From Hydrogenovibrio crunogenus (GTDB lineage: Bacteria > Pseudomonadota > Gammaproteobacteria > Thiomicrospirales > Thiomicrospiraceae), in NCBI RefSeq assembly GCF_004786015.1, contig NZ_CP032096.1, forward strand, positions 1,798,001 through 1,862,000: a stretch of DNA of 64,000 bases, read 5' to 3'. Made by a program: the position numbers and the translations under genes. Below are positions 29,494 through 38,337 of this stretch, one piece after another. A model generated the notes under the pieces. The model saw only the letters and a program-made list of their open reading frames with translations. It was not told where the DNA came from and made no database searches. Numbering within the stretch: the first letter of the stretch is position 1; each line of letters opens with the position of its first letter.

Positions 29494-29757
29494 TTATTTT
29501 GGATCAGACAACAAAATGTCTTTTTTATTCTTGGCAATCGTCTTAGTGCCAATGCCTTTTACCTGGCCTAATGACTCAACCGTTTTAAAATCACCATGCG
29601 CTTTACGGTACGTCACAATGGCTTCCGCTTTCACTTGACCGACACCACTCAGTGAAGCCGCCATTTCTTCAGCTGACGCGTTATTCACATTCACCGGCGC
29701 CGCCAACACACTGACCGACAAAAACAAACCAAACATAAGTGCAACTAACTTAATCAT
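29494..29757 (-). CDS. comEA: ComEA-type periplasmic DNA-binding protein
   Basis: The 87-residue protein has a signal peptide (hydrophobic about 4-19, cleavage near VLA) and a tandem helix-hairpin-helix ComEA domain: VNVNNASAEEM, LSGVGQVKAEAIVTYRKAHGDF and LGQVKGIGTKTIAKNKKDI. ComEA binds incoming double-stranded DNA and ratchets it into the periplasm during transformation. In many gammaproteobacteria this short form is the functional competence protein. Co-location with ligE strengthens that reading. A 220-base non-coding leader precedes it. Confidence 0.9.
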   Translation of the reverse strand: MIKLVALMFGLFLSVSVLAAPVNVNNASAEEMAASLSGVGQVKAEAIVTYRKAHGDFKTVESLGQVKGIGTKTIAKNKKDILLSDPK

Positions 29758-29935
29758 GAAAGTATCCTTTTCTAATATTTTAAATGTAGTGTTTTCGCTA
29801 TCGTCTTAATCAAGACACGGTTTAAGAACACTCAAAATAAGTATTTTTTCTTAAACACAGAAAACGATACTACTACAAACATTCGGAAAAAGAAAATAAT
29901 TTCAATCTGTTAGCTAAAACCGACACGCTTGAAAC

Positions 29936-29963
29936 AAAAAAGGAGGCATTGGCCTCCTTTTCA
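29936..29963 (-). terminator. Terminator after wzz
   Basis: GGAGGC pairs with GCCTCC around ATTG, with A and T runs on the outer sides; on the minus strand it ends in TTTTTTG. It lies 18 bases after the stop of the chain-length gene and ends that transcript. Confidence 0.88.
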
Positions 29964-29980
29964 CTTTCCGACCCTTTAGA

Positions 29981-31072
29981 CTAACTGGCCGCTAACGTCG
30001 CTTGTCTGTTTTTGATGGCACGACGAATGAATGCAATAAACACACCCAACATCAACCCCAGCACACCGGAAACGGCTAGAATTAACGCTTTTTTAGGTTT
30101 GACTTTTTCACCTAGGCTAGGAGACTGATCAACCTTAACGACTTTAAATAAATTCTCATTAATATCAACCGAGTTCAATAGTCTATAACGTTCTTCTAGC
30201 TTTCTTAACTGCTCAGTAAAAGCGTCATCAGACTTCCTTGCTTCTAAGGCAGTTTTCTCAGCTTCTAATACGTGATAGCCTAAATAATATAATGGTAGAC
30301 CTTGATTATTAACGCCTTGAATATTCACTGCTGGGCCAGCCTTAAGAGGGTCTTTGATATTTAGTTTTCTTGCTATATTAATTGATTCTGTTAAACGTAC
30401 AATTTTATCTTCTCGTTTTTTTTGCGCCGTTTGTTTTGTAATGCGCATTTCATTTAAAAGCTGTTCCATTAAAAATTGTTTTTGAGCAATGACATCCGCT
30501 TTTATCTGCTTACGCGTTTCAGTGCTAACTTTCTGAAGATATTCTTTTAAAAACTTTCTTACATCGCTTTCATCAGGAAGACTCATTGTAATTTCAAGAA
30601 AACCACTATTTTTCCTAGGAGAATTAATTTTCACATTCTCTACAAAATCCGAAAACGCATCATTTAATGTTTTGTCAAGCTGCTCTTTTTCTTGATTTTT
30701 ATCATTCGGTTCGTAAAGTTTTATTAAATTTTGTTTTCTAAAAAACGTCAACAAAGACGTTCGTGATAGTAAATTTTCTTTGTAAGCTTCAAATATAGCT
30801 TTTTCAGAATAAGCACTCCCTACTCCAAAAGAAGCATGCAAACGGTTTATTTCTTGGATATCAGAAACCTCAGGTGGTAATAAATAGGCTTCAGATTTAT
30901 AAACCGGTGTCACCGAAAAAGCATAAATGGCGCCTAAAGCGATCACAATCAAAAAAAACAAGAACACCGTCAATTTCTCTTCAACCAAACCATTCCAAAG
31001 CTCAAATAAATCAATTTCATCCTCCATCGAAGCCTTTTCTTCAAAATGCGGGCGTACTGGCTGTTTTTCCAT
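29981..31072 (-). CDS. wzz: Wzz/PCP-type polysaccharide chain-length determinant
   Basis: The 363-residue protein has the PCP layout: an N-terminal transmembrane segment (about 33-52), a large periplasmic domain with a coiled coil (about 180-300) and a C-terminal transmembrane segment (about 328-352) preceded by a proline-containing PSLGEKVKPKKALI stretch. There is no attached tyrosine kinase domain, so it fits O-antigen Wzz more than capsule Wzc. It would set the length of the polymer made by the cluster that starts 3 kb away. Another start, at the ATG of MEDEIDLFELW, is possible. Confidence 0.88.
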   Translation of the reverse strand: MEKQPVRPHFEEKASMEDEIDLFELWNGLVEEKLTVFLFFLIVIALGAIYAFSVTPVYKSEAYLLPPEVSDIQEINRLHASFGVGSAYSEKAIFEAYKENLLSRTSLLTFFRKQNLIKLYEPNDKNQEKEQLDKTLNDAFSDFVENVKINSPRKNSGFLEITMSLPDESDVRKFLKEYLQKVSTETRKQIKADVIAQKQFLMEQLLNEMRITKQTAQKKREDKIVRLTESINIARKLNIKDPLKAGPAVNIQGVNNQGLPLYYLGYHVLEAEKTALEARKSDDAFTEQLRKLEERYRLLNSVDINENLFKVVKVDQSPSLGEKVKPKKALILAVSGVLGLMLGVFIAFIRRAIKNRQATLAAS

Positions 31073-31141
31073 AAATCTTAAACTCTTTTATTTATCAAAA
31101 TTACGAATCATTGTTCTAATCAAAAGTATACCGAAAAACGG

Positions 31142-31151
31142 CCAGGCCTGG
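31142..31151. repeat. Iterated palindrome CCAGGCCTGG, copy 7
   Basis: Exact copy in the 192-base gap between wzz and the next gene. The flanking bases are only partly complementary, so no strong hairpin is formed. Confidence 0.9.
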
Positions 31152-31264
31152 GTATTTTTACGACGGTCATTCAAAGAAAAAACTCGTTCAACGGGCGCAA
31201 AACTTATTAACGCCTTCCCAAAAAATCAGCCAAACCCGTTTAACCCTTTAAAAACAGGCTACCT

Positions 31265-32014
31265 TTAATGATCTAAAGACTTTCGTTGCTTAAAGGTTTT
31301 CATAAAAATCACATTAGAAGCGTCAGCGGGTGAACCTGCTTCAGGCACAGGTATGTCATTCAAGGTATTTGAAATGCCTTCCGAAAACGGCTCTGAAAAT
31401 TGTCGCGCCCAATAATCGATAAAATCCAAATCGGGAATGACCTTTTTGTGACGTTTAGGCTGGTCGCTGATTTTGATGCGTTTAGGCAAGGTGTTCAAGT
31501 GCAATTGCAGACCGGCTAAATCCGTCTTTATCAAGCTGCCAGCTTCTCTGTATTCCTGACTGAGCCATTGCTCGGCATCCGCCACATGACCATTCACACT
31601 CATGTCCGTGTTCCGCACCCACTCAAAGCCTTCCAAACGTTGATCGAGTTGTTCCAGCTGGGCTAAAAATGCCATTTTATCGAACCGTCTTTTGGGATCT
31701 GTGGCCAGCAGGTGCTCCACCCCTTCAGCTAGCGACTGAATAAAGTGCACTTCAAAGTCCGCCTTATCCGCCGAAAAGACCGGGATAAAAACCGTCATGC
31801 GTGTATTCGCTTCCACCGCAATCACACAATGCCCTCTGTCACCACTTCCAAAATATTTTCCAAGCTCATAATACTGACACTGCCAGCACATACGCTCATC
31901 ACCCGAAGTCAACGACCTGCGCCCCACTTGACTAGCATTGAAACTGGGATAGCGCTCAATGTCATTTCCAAACCACTTACAAAAGGCATTGGAACCGGAA
32001 AAAAGAATTTTCAT
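31265..32014 (-). CDS. Uncharacterised protein with a CxxC motif
   Basis: This 249-residue protein is not confidently recognised. The N-terminal part has MCWQCQYYELGKYFGSGDRGHCVIAVEANTRMTVFIPVF, that is, a CxxC and a third Cys. The middle part is helical and acidic, and a block near DMSVNGHVADAEQWLSQEY is followed by LAGLQLHLNTLPKRI. The order of blocks resembles small proteins of the DUF6933 kind, but this is from memory and weak. The C-terminal 60 residues are charged and perhaps disordered. It stands alone between wzz and the hip pair. ATG 32014 is chosen over TTG 32023. Confidence 0.65.
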   Translation of the reverse strand: MKILFSGSNAFCKWFGNDIERYPSFNASQVGRRSLTSGDERMCWQCQYYELGKYFGSGDRGHCVIAVEANTRMTVFIPVFSADKADFEVHFIQSLAEGVEHLLATDPKRRFDKMAFLAQLEQLDQRLEGFEWVRNTDMSVNGHVADAEQWLSQEYREAGSLIKTDLAGLQLHLNTLPKRIKISDQPKRHKKVIPDLDFIDYWARQFSEPFSEGISNTLNDIPVPEAGSPADASNVIFMKTFKQRKSLDH

Positions 32015-32156
32015 ATCAATCAAATCAAACCTTGTTTAACAAACCTTTTCAAATCATACTTTATCCGGTTAAGCGTCATAATGAACTGTCCAAACATCTA
32101 ACATCCACACTTTTCGGACTAACTTGCTAACTTTTTCATCGTTGTTGATGACAGAA

Positions 32157-32218
32157 ATGAGAAAAAACTTGCACATTTAAAGCTATTTACATTAAAATAT
32201 GTGCAATAAACTTCTCAT
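32157..32218 (+). promoter_or_regulatory. Two-part inverted repeat operator and promoter of hipA-hipB
   Basis: TTGCACAT (32169-32176) and ATGTGCAA (32199-32206) form perfect 8-base arms. Outside them, ATGAGAA (32157-32163) and TTCTCAT (32212-32218) form a second pair on the same centre. A TTGCAC -35 and a TAAAAT -10 with about 18 bases between them lie across the arms. This fits an operator for the HipB-like protein, with repression by promoter occlusion. Confidence 0.75.
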
Positions 32219-32232
32219 AACTGACAATCGCC

Positions 32233-33546
32233 ATGACAACACTGACACTACAAACTTATCTTGACGATGCCTGGCAGGATGCTGCGCAACTGTATATTCA
32301 TGCTACTGAAAAAAAAGTGGTTTTACAATATGCGCAAGATTATGCTTTGTCGCATCTATTCCATACACTTGAAGCCGCCTGCAGCATCAATTTACCGGTT
32401 GAGCCCGTTTTAAATTACGAAGCAAAAGGCTGGTTTAGCTTTATTGAAGACATTCTGCCTTCTGGTGCCAGTCGGCGCTATTGGGTTGAACGGCTGGATA
32501 TCAGCCGACTGTCACAATGGGAACAAGACATTGAACTTTTGCAAAAAGCCGTCATCGCGCCGGTTGGAAATCTACGCATCAAAGAAGCCTTACCACTCCG
32601 CTATCAAGATTCGCTGGAAACCTTGACCTTTGCACAAAACGATGTGGTTGAAAGACAAGTAGATTTCTTAGAGTATGCTCAAGAAATGGGCGCACTGAGT
32701 GGCGGAGCCACCGGTGCAGGTGGAGAAGCACCCAAATTACTCGTTCGACTCAATACAAACAATCGAGTCTGGATTGACACTTTTCAAGATAATCCAAACA
32801 ACCTTGATCGGCACTATCTGGTCAAATTTCCAAGAGGAACCATGTCCGAACGAGATTGCCACATTCTACGCGCTGAGTATGTTTTTTTACAAGAACTCAA
32901 CCAGCTCGGCCAAAACACCATTGATGCAAAACACACCTTCTTAATAGAAGGAGAACGCTTTCCATCGCTCTGGTTGCCTCGTTTTGATGTTGGATACAAC
33001 GCCAATCGAGTAACACATTACGGACTCGAATCACTCTATTCCATCCTGAACAAGTCCGGCGGAAACCTCAATCACTTTGAGGTTTTGAAAACCGTTCATG
33101 AAACATTAAAGGGGTTGCCGGGCTATGATGCACAAGCGTTTGCAGAAGAATGGCTTAAAAGGGATTTACTGAATGTCATCTTTGGCAACTCAGACAATCA
33201 TGGACGCAACACGGCGTTTATCAAAAAAAATGGTCAAATTATGCTCTCCCCCATTTTTGATTTAGCCCCGATGAAAGTCGACCTTGAAGGCATTGTCAGA
33301 ACGATCAAATGGGGGAGACCTTTTGAAGCAGGCGGTGAATTTGATTGGCATGGCATCGTCCACCAATTAAACGAATCTGTTTACGACCCCCAAGCCATTT
33401 GGCTGAGCTTAAAGGAGACCGCTACGACACTTATCGGCCTGAAAGAACGACTTCTAAAGGCCGGCCTTTCTAAAGAATTTATCCACATTCCTGCCTTGGG
33501 AATGAACAGCATCGAAACAAGGTTAAAACACTGGAAGCTGCTATGA
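32233..33546 (+). CDS. hipA: HipA-family serine/threonine kinase toxin
   Basis: The 437-residue protein has the HipA features: a glycine-rich loop GGATGAGGEAPKLLVRL (about 156-172), the LVKFPRG lysine block, the catalytic NSDNHGRNTAFI (about 319-330) and the metal site SPIFDLAP. HipA kinases phosphorylate a tRNA synthetase (GltX in E. coli) and cause growth arrest. Unlike E. coli, where hipB comes first, the toxin gene precedes the antitoxin gene, with an ATGA overlap. The pair is on the plus strand between minus-strand genes, suggesting insertion beside the O-antigen region. Confidence 0.92.
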   Translation: MTTLTLQTYLDDAWQDAAQLYIHATEKKVVLQYAQDYALSHLFHTLEAACSINLPVEPVLNYEAKGWFSFIEDILPSGASRRYWVERLDISRLSQWEQDIELLQKAVIAPVGNLRIKEALPLRYQDSLETLTFAQNDVVERQVDFLEYAQEMGALSGGATGAGGEAPKLLVRLNTNNRVWIDTFQDNPNNLDRHYLVKFPRGTMSERDCHILRAEYVFLQELNQLGQNTIDAKHTFLIEGERFPSLWLPRFDVGYNANRVTHYGLESLYSILNKSGGNLNHFEVLKTVHETLKGLPGYDAQAFAEEWLKRDLLNVIFGNSDNHGRNTAFIKKNGQIMLSPIFDLAPMKVDLEGIVRTIKWGRPFEAGGEFDWHGIVHQLNESVYDPQAIWLSLKETATTLIGLKERLLKAGLSKEFIHIPALGMNSIETRLKHWKLL

Positions 33547-33854
33547 ACAAACAACCGCTTTCACCAGAAGAAAAAGACCAACTGCTACTCGATGGTATAC
33601 ATGCCGTACTCATAGGTCAACAAACCGAAGGTGAATTACTCCGACAATTGCGTAAAAACCTGTTAGGACTCACCCAGCAAGACTATGCCGAGCTGGTCGG
33701 CATCAGCCGAAGAACCCTATCGGATATTGAAAACGGCAAGACACAGGCTTCCAGCACCACCTTAAACCAAATCTTCAAACCCTTAGGCCTCAAGTTCGGG
33801 CTCGTGCCCAGAAGCCCAAACCTAATCGCCAAACTACTCAACAAAACGCCATAA
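33543..33854 (+). CDS. hipB: HipB-like helix-turn-helix antitoxin
   Basis: The 103-residue protein has a XRE/Cro-type helix-turn-helix at about 41-95: LRKNLLGLTQQDYAELVGISRRTLSDIENGKTQASSTTLNQIFKPLGLKFGLV. The N-terminal 35 residues are charged. It overlaps hipA by four bases and probably both neutralises the kinase and binds the inverted repeat upstream of hipA. Confidence 0.9.
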   Translation: MNKQPLSPEEKDQLLLDGIHAVLIGQQTEGELLRQLRKNLLGLTQQDYAELVGISRRTLSDIENGKTQASSTTLNQIFKPLGLKFGLVPRSPNLIAKLLNKTP

Positions 33855-33998
33855 TTCGCACCGTCATTACAAAGCCAATTGTGTCATGAATGACTGGGTC
33901 ATTACACAACCTCTGAGACGGCCTGCTTTAATTCCCTTAATGGAGACATATCATGATCAAATTTTTTGACCACAGATTTAGAGCAATTACCCAATAGA

Positions 33999-35915
33999 TT
34001 AGTTCGCGCGAATGCTGACGATATTATTATTGGCTTTTGGGTTGTTTAAGTAATCAACTATCCCCGAAGTATGATCAAAACCATCAACAATGCGGGTGAG
34101 TTGCTCTATCACTGAATCATACGCATACTGTGTTAAGCTTTGTTCTAGTTGAATATATTCCTGCATTAAATCCGCGTACGCCATAAAGTCTTCATGCGCT
34201 TTCATAATTCTTGGGTGGTCCGTCCCATCCACATTATGACCAATCAAAAGCTCTTCATAAAGTTTTTCACCCGGGCGCAAGCCAGTGTACTGAATTTCAA
34301 TATCACCATTACCCGCTTCGTCCAACACATCCAGGCCTGACAGCTTAATCACTTTATGCGCTAAATCCGCAATTTTAACCGGCTCCCCCATATCCAACAC
34401 AAAGACATCACCCCCTGCTCCCATCGAACCCGCCTGAATCACTAAGGAAGCGGCTTCTGGAATGGTCATAAAATAGCGGGTGATCTCTTTATGAGTCACT
34501 GTTACTGGCCCGCCATCGGCAATTTGTTGTCTAAACAATGGAATCACAGAGCCGGATGACCCGAGCACATTCCCAAAACGCACCATCACAAACCGGGTGT
34601 TAGGATATTCCACCTGCAGCGCTTGCAATGCCATTTCTGCCAAGCGTTTACTGGCTCCCATCACATTGGTAGGGCGAACGGCCTTATCCGTTGAAATCAA
34701 CACAAAATTTTGTACGCCACATTCCGCCGCCACCTTGGCGGCAATATGCGTTCCAAACGCATTGTTAACAATGCCTTCCTGAATATTATGTTCCACAATC
34801 GGCACATGTTTATAAGCCGCCGCATGATAGATGGTGTTGACGCCATAACACTCTATAACACGCTGTAACTTCGCTTCATCCAACACACTGCCCAAAATGC
34901 CAATCAATTGGGTCTTTTGCAGTTCTTTTGACTGCTTTAATTCTTGTTCAATGTGATACAGGGCAAATTCGCTCATTTCATAAAGCACTAACGTTTTCGG
35001 GCGTTGTCGCAACACTTTACGGCACAATTCTGACCCAATAGATCCCCCCGCGCCGGTAATCATCACTGTCTGCTGTGAAATACACCGAGACAACAATTCC
35101 GGCTGGGGGGGAACGGGATCGCGCCCCAACAAATCTTCAATTGCCACTTCCCGAATATCGGAAAAAGAGACCTTCCCCGCGACAATTTCATCCATCGCCG
35201 GCAGCGTGGACACTTTCACAGGATAAGGCTCTAACCACTCCAAAATAGCCTTACGACGCGACGCACGTAAAGACGGAATCGCCAAAAACACTTCCGACAC
35301 ATCATAATCATTAATCAAACGCTGCAAATCCGCACGGCTATAAACTTTAACCGAGCCTATAACGTGTTTTTTTAGCGCCTTATCATCATCAATAAAGCCC
35401 ACGACCTTTAAACCAGGAATGCGCACAATCGCATTTAACAACTGCTGCCCAGACGACCCTGCACCAAAAATCACCACGCGCTTGCGACCAAACGCACCTT
35501 TTATACCCTGGGTTAACAGCCAGCGCATACTCATGCGCGTCACCGCAATAAACAACAAGGCCAACAACCAGCTAATTACAATCGACGAACGCGGATACTT
35601 AAGATCCAACATAAAGATCGCCGCCGCCCAAACGGCAAACACCACAGTCACCGCAACAAATACCGTCACCGCAAACCGCGAGCCGATATAACGAATCACC
35701 GCACGATACAAACCTTGATTAATAAAAACGGGAATCGCCAGAACAGGCAATAAGAAAATAGCAGGATAATAAGCGATAACTGGAAAAACGGTATCGCCAA
35801 AACGCAGCCAGATCGCCAACACCGAGACAAACAAAAGCCCCACAACATCCAACGATACGGATATTACGCGCTTTGACCAACGTGGCAACTCAACTAATTG
35901 ACGAACTATTTTCAT
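33999..35915 (-). CDS. Membrane-bound UDP-GlcNAc 4,6-dehydratase (WbpM/PglF/CapD family)
   Basis: The 638-residue protein has four N-terminal transmembrane segments within the first 120 residues, a nucleotide-binding domain (VVIFGAGSSGQQLLNAI, about 145) and an SDR catalytic domain (VMITGAGGSIGSELCRKVL, about 283). The active-site stretch is STDKAVRPTNVMGASKR, where Met replaces the usual SDR Tyr, as in WbpM and PglF. The family converts UDP-GlcNAc to the 4-keto-6-deoxy sugar, the first step to bacillosamine or QuiNAc-type sugars. It is the last gene of the long minus-strand cluster. The next three upstream genes give the rest of the pathway. Confidence 0.9.
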   Translation of the reverse strand: MKIVRQLVELPRWSKRVISVSLDVVGLLFVSVLAIWLRFGDTVFPVIAYYPAIFLLPVLAIPVFINQGLYRAVIRYIGSRFAVTVFVAVTVVFAVWAAAIFMLDLKYPRSSIVISWLLALLFIAVTRMSMRWLLTQGIKGAFGRKRVVIFGAGSSGQQLLNAIVRIPGLKVVGFIDDDKALKKHVIGSVKVYSRADLQRLINDYDVSEVFLAIPSLRASRRKAILEWLEPYPVKVSTLPAMDEIVAGKVSFSDIREVAIEDLLGRDPVPPQPELLSRCISQQTVMITGAGGSIGSELCRKVLRQRPKTLVLYEMSEFALYHIEQELKQSKELQKTQLIGILGSVLDEAKLQRVIECYGVNTIYHAAAYKHVPIVEHNIQEGIVNNAFGTHIAAKVAAECGVQNFVLISTDKAVRPTNVMGASKRLAEMALQALQVEYPNTRFVMVRFGNVLGSSGSVIPLFRQQIADGGPVTVTHKEITRYFMTIPEAASLVIQAGSMGAGGDVFVLDMGEPVKIADLAHKVIKLSGLDVLDEAGNGDIEIQYTGLRPGEKLYEELLIGHNVDGTDHPRIMKAHEDFMAYADLMQEYIQLEQSLTQYAYDSVIEQLTRIVDGFDHTSGIVDYLNNPKANNNIVSIRAN

Positions 35916-36011
35916 AAAAATACTTGTGGGTTAATTTTGTTTTCTAAATTGTAGCACTAGACTAGGTTGGGAGATACGCTTGAGCGTCGATCTCACGCAT
36001 CATAAAAGTAA

Positions 36012-36605
36012 TTAGCGGCTTACTATTTTTTTTATAGTAAGAAAAATAATTCTGATATCCAAACCGAGTGACTGATTATCAACATACTCTAGATAATACT
36101 TTTGTTTAATCGGCAAAATCTCATCAATATATGCTTGGCGAGCATCTTCGTATCCTGCCAAAATATCATTCTCATCAACCATTTCTATTGAAGCTAAATC
36201 CGTAATTCCAGGCCGAACAGACAAAATCTTATTACGAACATCAACAGGGTACTCTTCAATAAACTCTTGAACTTCTGGACGTGGGCCTACTAGTGACATC
36301 TTTCCAATTAAAACATCGAGTAACTGAGGCAACTCATCAATTTTATATTTTCTTAAAAAATAGCCGGATTTAGTTATGCGACTATCTGAACCTACAGTTA
36401 GGCGACCTGCCGACTCTGTATCAACACGCATTGTTCTAAACTTATGAATGCGAAAAGATTTTCCATCCAATCCGGCCCTAACTTGTCTAAAAAAAACGGG
36501 GCCTTTAGAGTCCAATTTAATCAAAATCGCAATAATTAAAAAAATTGGAAATAAAAACAATAAACCCAGTAAAGATGCAAAAAAATCAAACAATCGTTTT
36601 ATCAC
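36012..36605 (-). CDS. Initiating undecaprenyl-phosphate sugar phosphotransferase (PglC type)
   Basis: This 197-residue monotopic phosphoglycosyl transferase has one N-terminal re-entrant hydrophobic segment (about 8-32), then [25 protein letters not shown] and the catalytic Asp-Glu in [24 protein letters not shown]. The short length is that of PglC and not of the WbaP/WcaJ forms with extra membrane helices. Beside a bacillosamine-type pathway it probably moves that sugar phosphate to undecaprenyl phosphate and starts the O-unit. Confidence 0.9.
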   Translation of the reverse strand: MIKRLFDFFASLLGLLFLFPIFLIIAILIKLDSKGPVFFRQVRAGLDGKSFRIHKFRTMRVDTESAGRLTVGSDSRITKSGYFLRKYKIDELPQLLDVLIGKMSLVGPRPEVQEFIEEYPVDVRNKILSVRPGITDLASIEMVDENDILAGYEDARQAYIDEILPIKQKYYLEYVDNQSLGLDIRIIFLTIKKIVSR

Positions 36606-37747
36606 AGCAACGCCTCACGCAACGCAGAAATAACACGATCCTGTTGTTCATCAGACATTGCGGTATAAAGCGGAATACTGAGCATAGCTTGGTAAGCTTT
36701 ATCAGACTGAGGGAACATCTCAGCAGTCAGGTTATAACGATCACGCCAATACGGGTGGCGATGCAATGGAACATAATGCACACTGGTGCCGATTTTTCTA
36801 TCCGCTAAGAACTGAATGAGTTCATCACGACCCATTGGTGCATTTTCTTTCAATCGCAACACATACAAGTGCCACGAATGAATATCACCTTCAGGTGCCT
36901 TTGCTGGCAATATCAATGGCAAATCAGTTAATGCATCAAAGTAGCGTTTAGCCAAATATTGTCTACGTTTCAAAAATTTAGGTAAACGTTTTAATTGATG
37001 AATCCCCATAGCTGAAGCAATATCAGTCAAATTGTACTTAAATCCAGGTGCAACGACTTCATAATACCAAGCAGGCTTTTCAGAACGGAAACGATCAAAT
37101 GCATCACGATTAATACCATGTAACCGCATTACTCGCATCCTGTCAGCAAGTAGTTGAGACTTTGTGACAATCATTCCGCCTTCACCCGTAGTCATCGTCT
37201 TATTAGCGTAAAAACTGAACACTGTCACATCAGAGCGCAAAGAACCAATCAACTTTTCCTTATAAGTTGTAGGCAAAGCATGAGCAGCATCCTCAACAAT
37301 TTTCAAACCAAACTCATCGGCAATATCAAAAATCGTATCCATATCACAACTCAAGCCAGCATAATGCACCGGCATAATAGCTTTAGTCTTAGGCGTTATC
37401 ACTTTACGAATTGCTTCTGGATCGATATTCATCGTAACAGGATCAATATCAACCAGCTTAACATCCGCCCCTAAATATCGAACCACTTCGGCGGTCGCAG
37501 TAAAAGTATGGGTTGTGGTTATCACCTCATCACCTTCACCAATACCAATCGCTTCCAATGCCAAATGCAAACCCGCTGTAGCTGAGTTAACTGCAATCGT
37601 TTGCACACCGTCGCCAATATACTCAGAAAAAGATGTTTCAAACTGTTTAGTTTTAGGGCCAGTTGTGACCCATCCCGAACGAAGAGCCTCTGCTACTTCT
37701 TCAATTTCCTCTTCACCCAATTCAGGCAAAGCAAAGGGAATAAACAT
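36602..37747 (-). CDS. DegT/DnrJ/EryC1/StrS aminotransferase (PglE type)
   Basis: This PLP enzyme of 381 residues has the PLP lysine in [16 protein letters not shown] and the DxxH/Q block [13 protein letters not shown]. Between a UDP-GlcNAc 4,6-dehydratase and a GNAT acetyltransferase it most likely aminates the C4 keto group to give the 4-amino sugar. The frame is open to a GTG at 37756, but the ATG at 37747 has GAGGTG six bases upstream. It overlaps the sugar transferase gene by four bases. Confidence 0.88.
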   Translation of the reverse strand: MFIPFALPELGEEEIEEVAEALRSGWVTTGPKTKQFETSFSEYIGDGVQTIAVNSATAGLHLALEAIGIGEGDEVITTTHTFTATAEVVRYLGADVKLVDIDPVTMNIDPEAIRKVITPKTKAIMPVHYAGLSCDMDTIFDIADEFGLKIVEDAAHALPTTYKEKLIGSLRSDVTVFSFYANKTMTTGEGGMIVTKSQLLADRMRVMRLHGINRDAFDRFRSEKPAWYYEVVAPGFKYNLTDIASAMGIHQLKRLPKFLKRRQYLAKRYFDALTDLPLILPAKAPEGDIHSWHLYVLRLKENAPMGRDELIQFLADRKIGTSVHYVPLHRHPYWRDRYNLTAEMFPQSDKAYQAMLSIPLYTAMSDEQQDRVISALREALL

Positions 37748-37761
37748 TACACACACCTCAA

Positions 37762-38337
37762 CTAAACAATACCAGACAGCTCCATGTAAAACTGCCCAGA
37801 AATATAATTTTTAATAGAAAAACCATGCCTTAAATAAAAGTTAATCGCTTTAATATTTGAAACTTTTACATAAAGCCCCAAATCCTGCCCTGCGGACTCT
37901 GAGATTAACGCAGATATCACGCGCGATCCTACGCCTTTAGTATTATCATCAGAAACAATCGATAATATTAAAAATTCAGCCTCATCGATTGACTTGGACG
38001 ACGTTAATAGGCTCTTAAACTTCAACAAAAAAGATTGCAAAGCTTGACGGATATTAAGCAAGGACTCTTTAATGATTAAAAGCTTAAAATCTTTTTTAAA
38101 TTCACGAATAAGATCAGCCAAATTCTTACCCGCTAAAACAAAACCATCTATCTCCCCATCCAAATTACGATCAACAACTAATGTGCAACCTCTATGCAAA
38201 AAATAACTGTAGTAAACAGATAAAAATGACTTCGAAAAGTACTTTGTAAGGTGACCATCTGGATAGTTTTTTTTATGTAACTCTGAAATGCGTAGAACAT
38301 CATCAGTACTGATAACCCTAGTTATTTTTTCAATCAT
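37762..38337 (-). CDS. GNAT-family N-acetyltransferase
   Basis: The 191-residue protein has the GNAT pattern: a [24 protein letters not shown] block (acetyl-CoA loop [12 protein letters not shown]) and the C-terminal [18 protein letters not shown]. The central region is helical and less typical. By context it would acetylate the 4-amino group made by the neighbouring aminotransferase, giving a di-N-acetylbacillosamine-type sugar. Campylobacter uses a hexapeptide enzyme for that step and Neisseria a related fold, so the use of a GNAT here is a difference. It overlaps the previous gene by eight bases. Confidence 0.75.
   Translation of the reverse strand: MIEKITRVISTDDVLRISELHKKNYPDGHLTKYFSKSFLSVYYSYFLHRGCTLVVDRNLDGEIDGFVLAGKNLADLIREFKKDFKLLIIKESLLNIRQALQSFLLKFKSLLTSSKSIDEAEFLILSIVSDDNTKGVGSRVISALISESAGQDLGLYVKVSNIKAINFYLRHGFSIKNYISGQFYMELSGIV

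Noticed and set aside
33951-33998. Tiny plus-strand frame (MIKFFDHRFRAITQ) with a GGAGA site before dehydratase end
   Set aside because: Only 14 codons, no supporting context; may be chance.
36602-36605. Frameshift suspected from overlapping sugar transferase and aminotransferase genes
   Set aside because: It is a normal four-base stop/start overlap; both proteins are full length.
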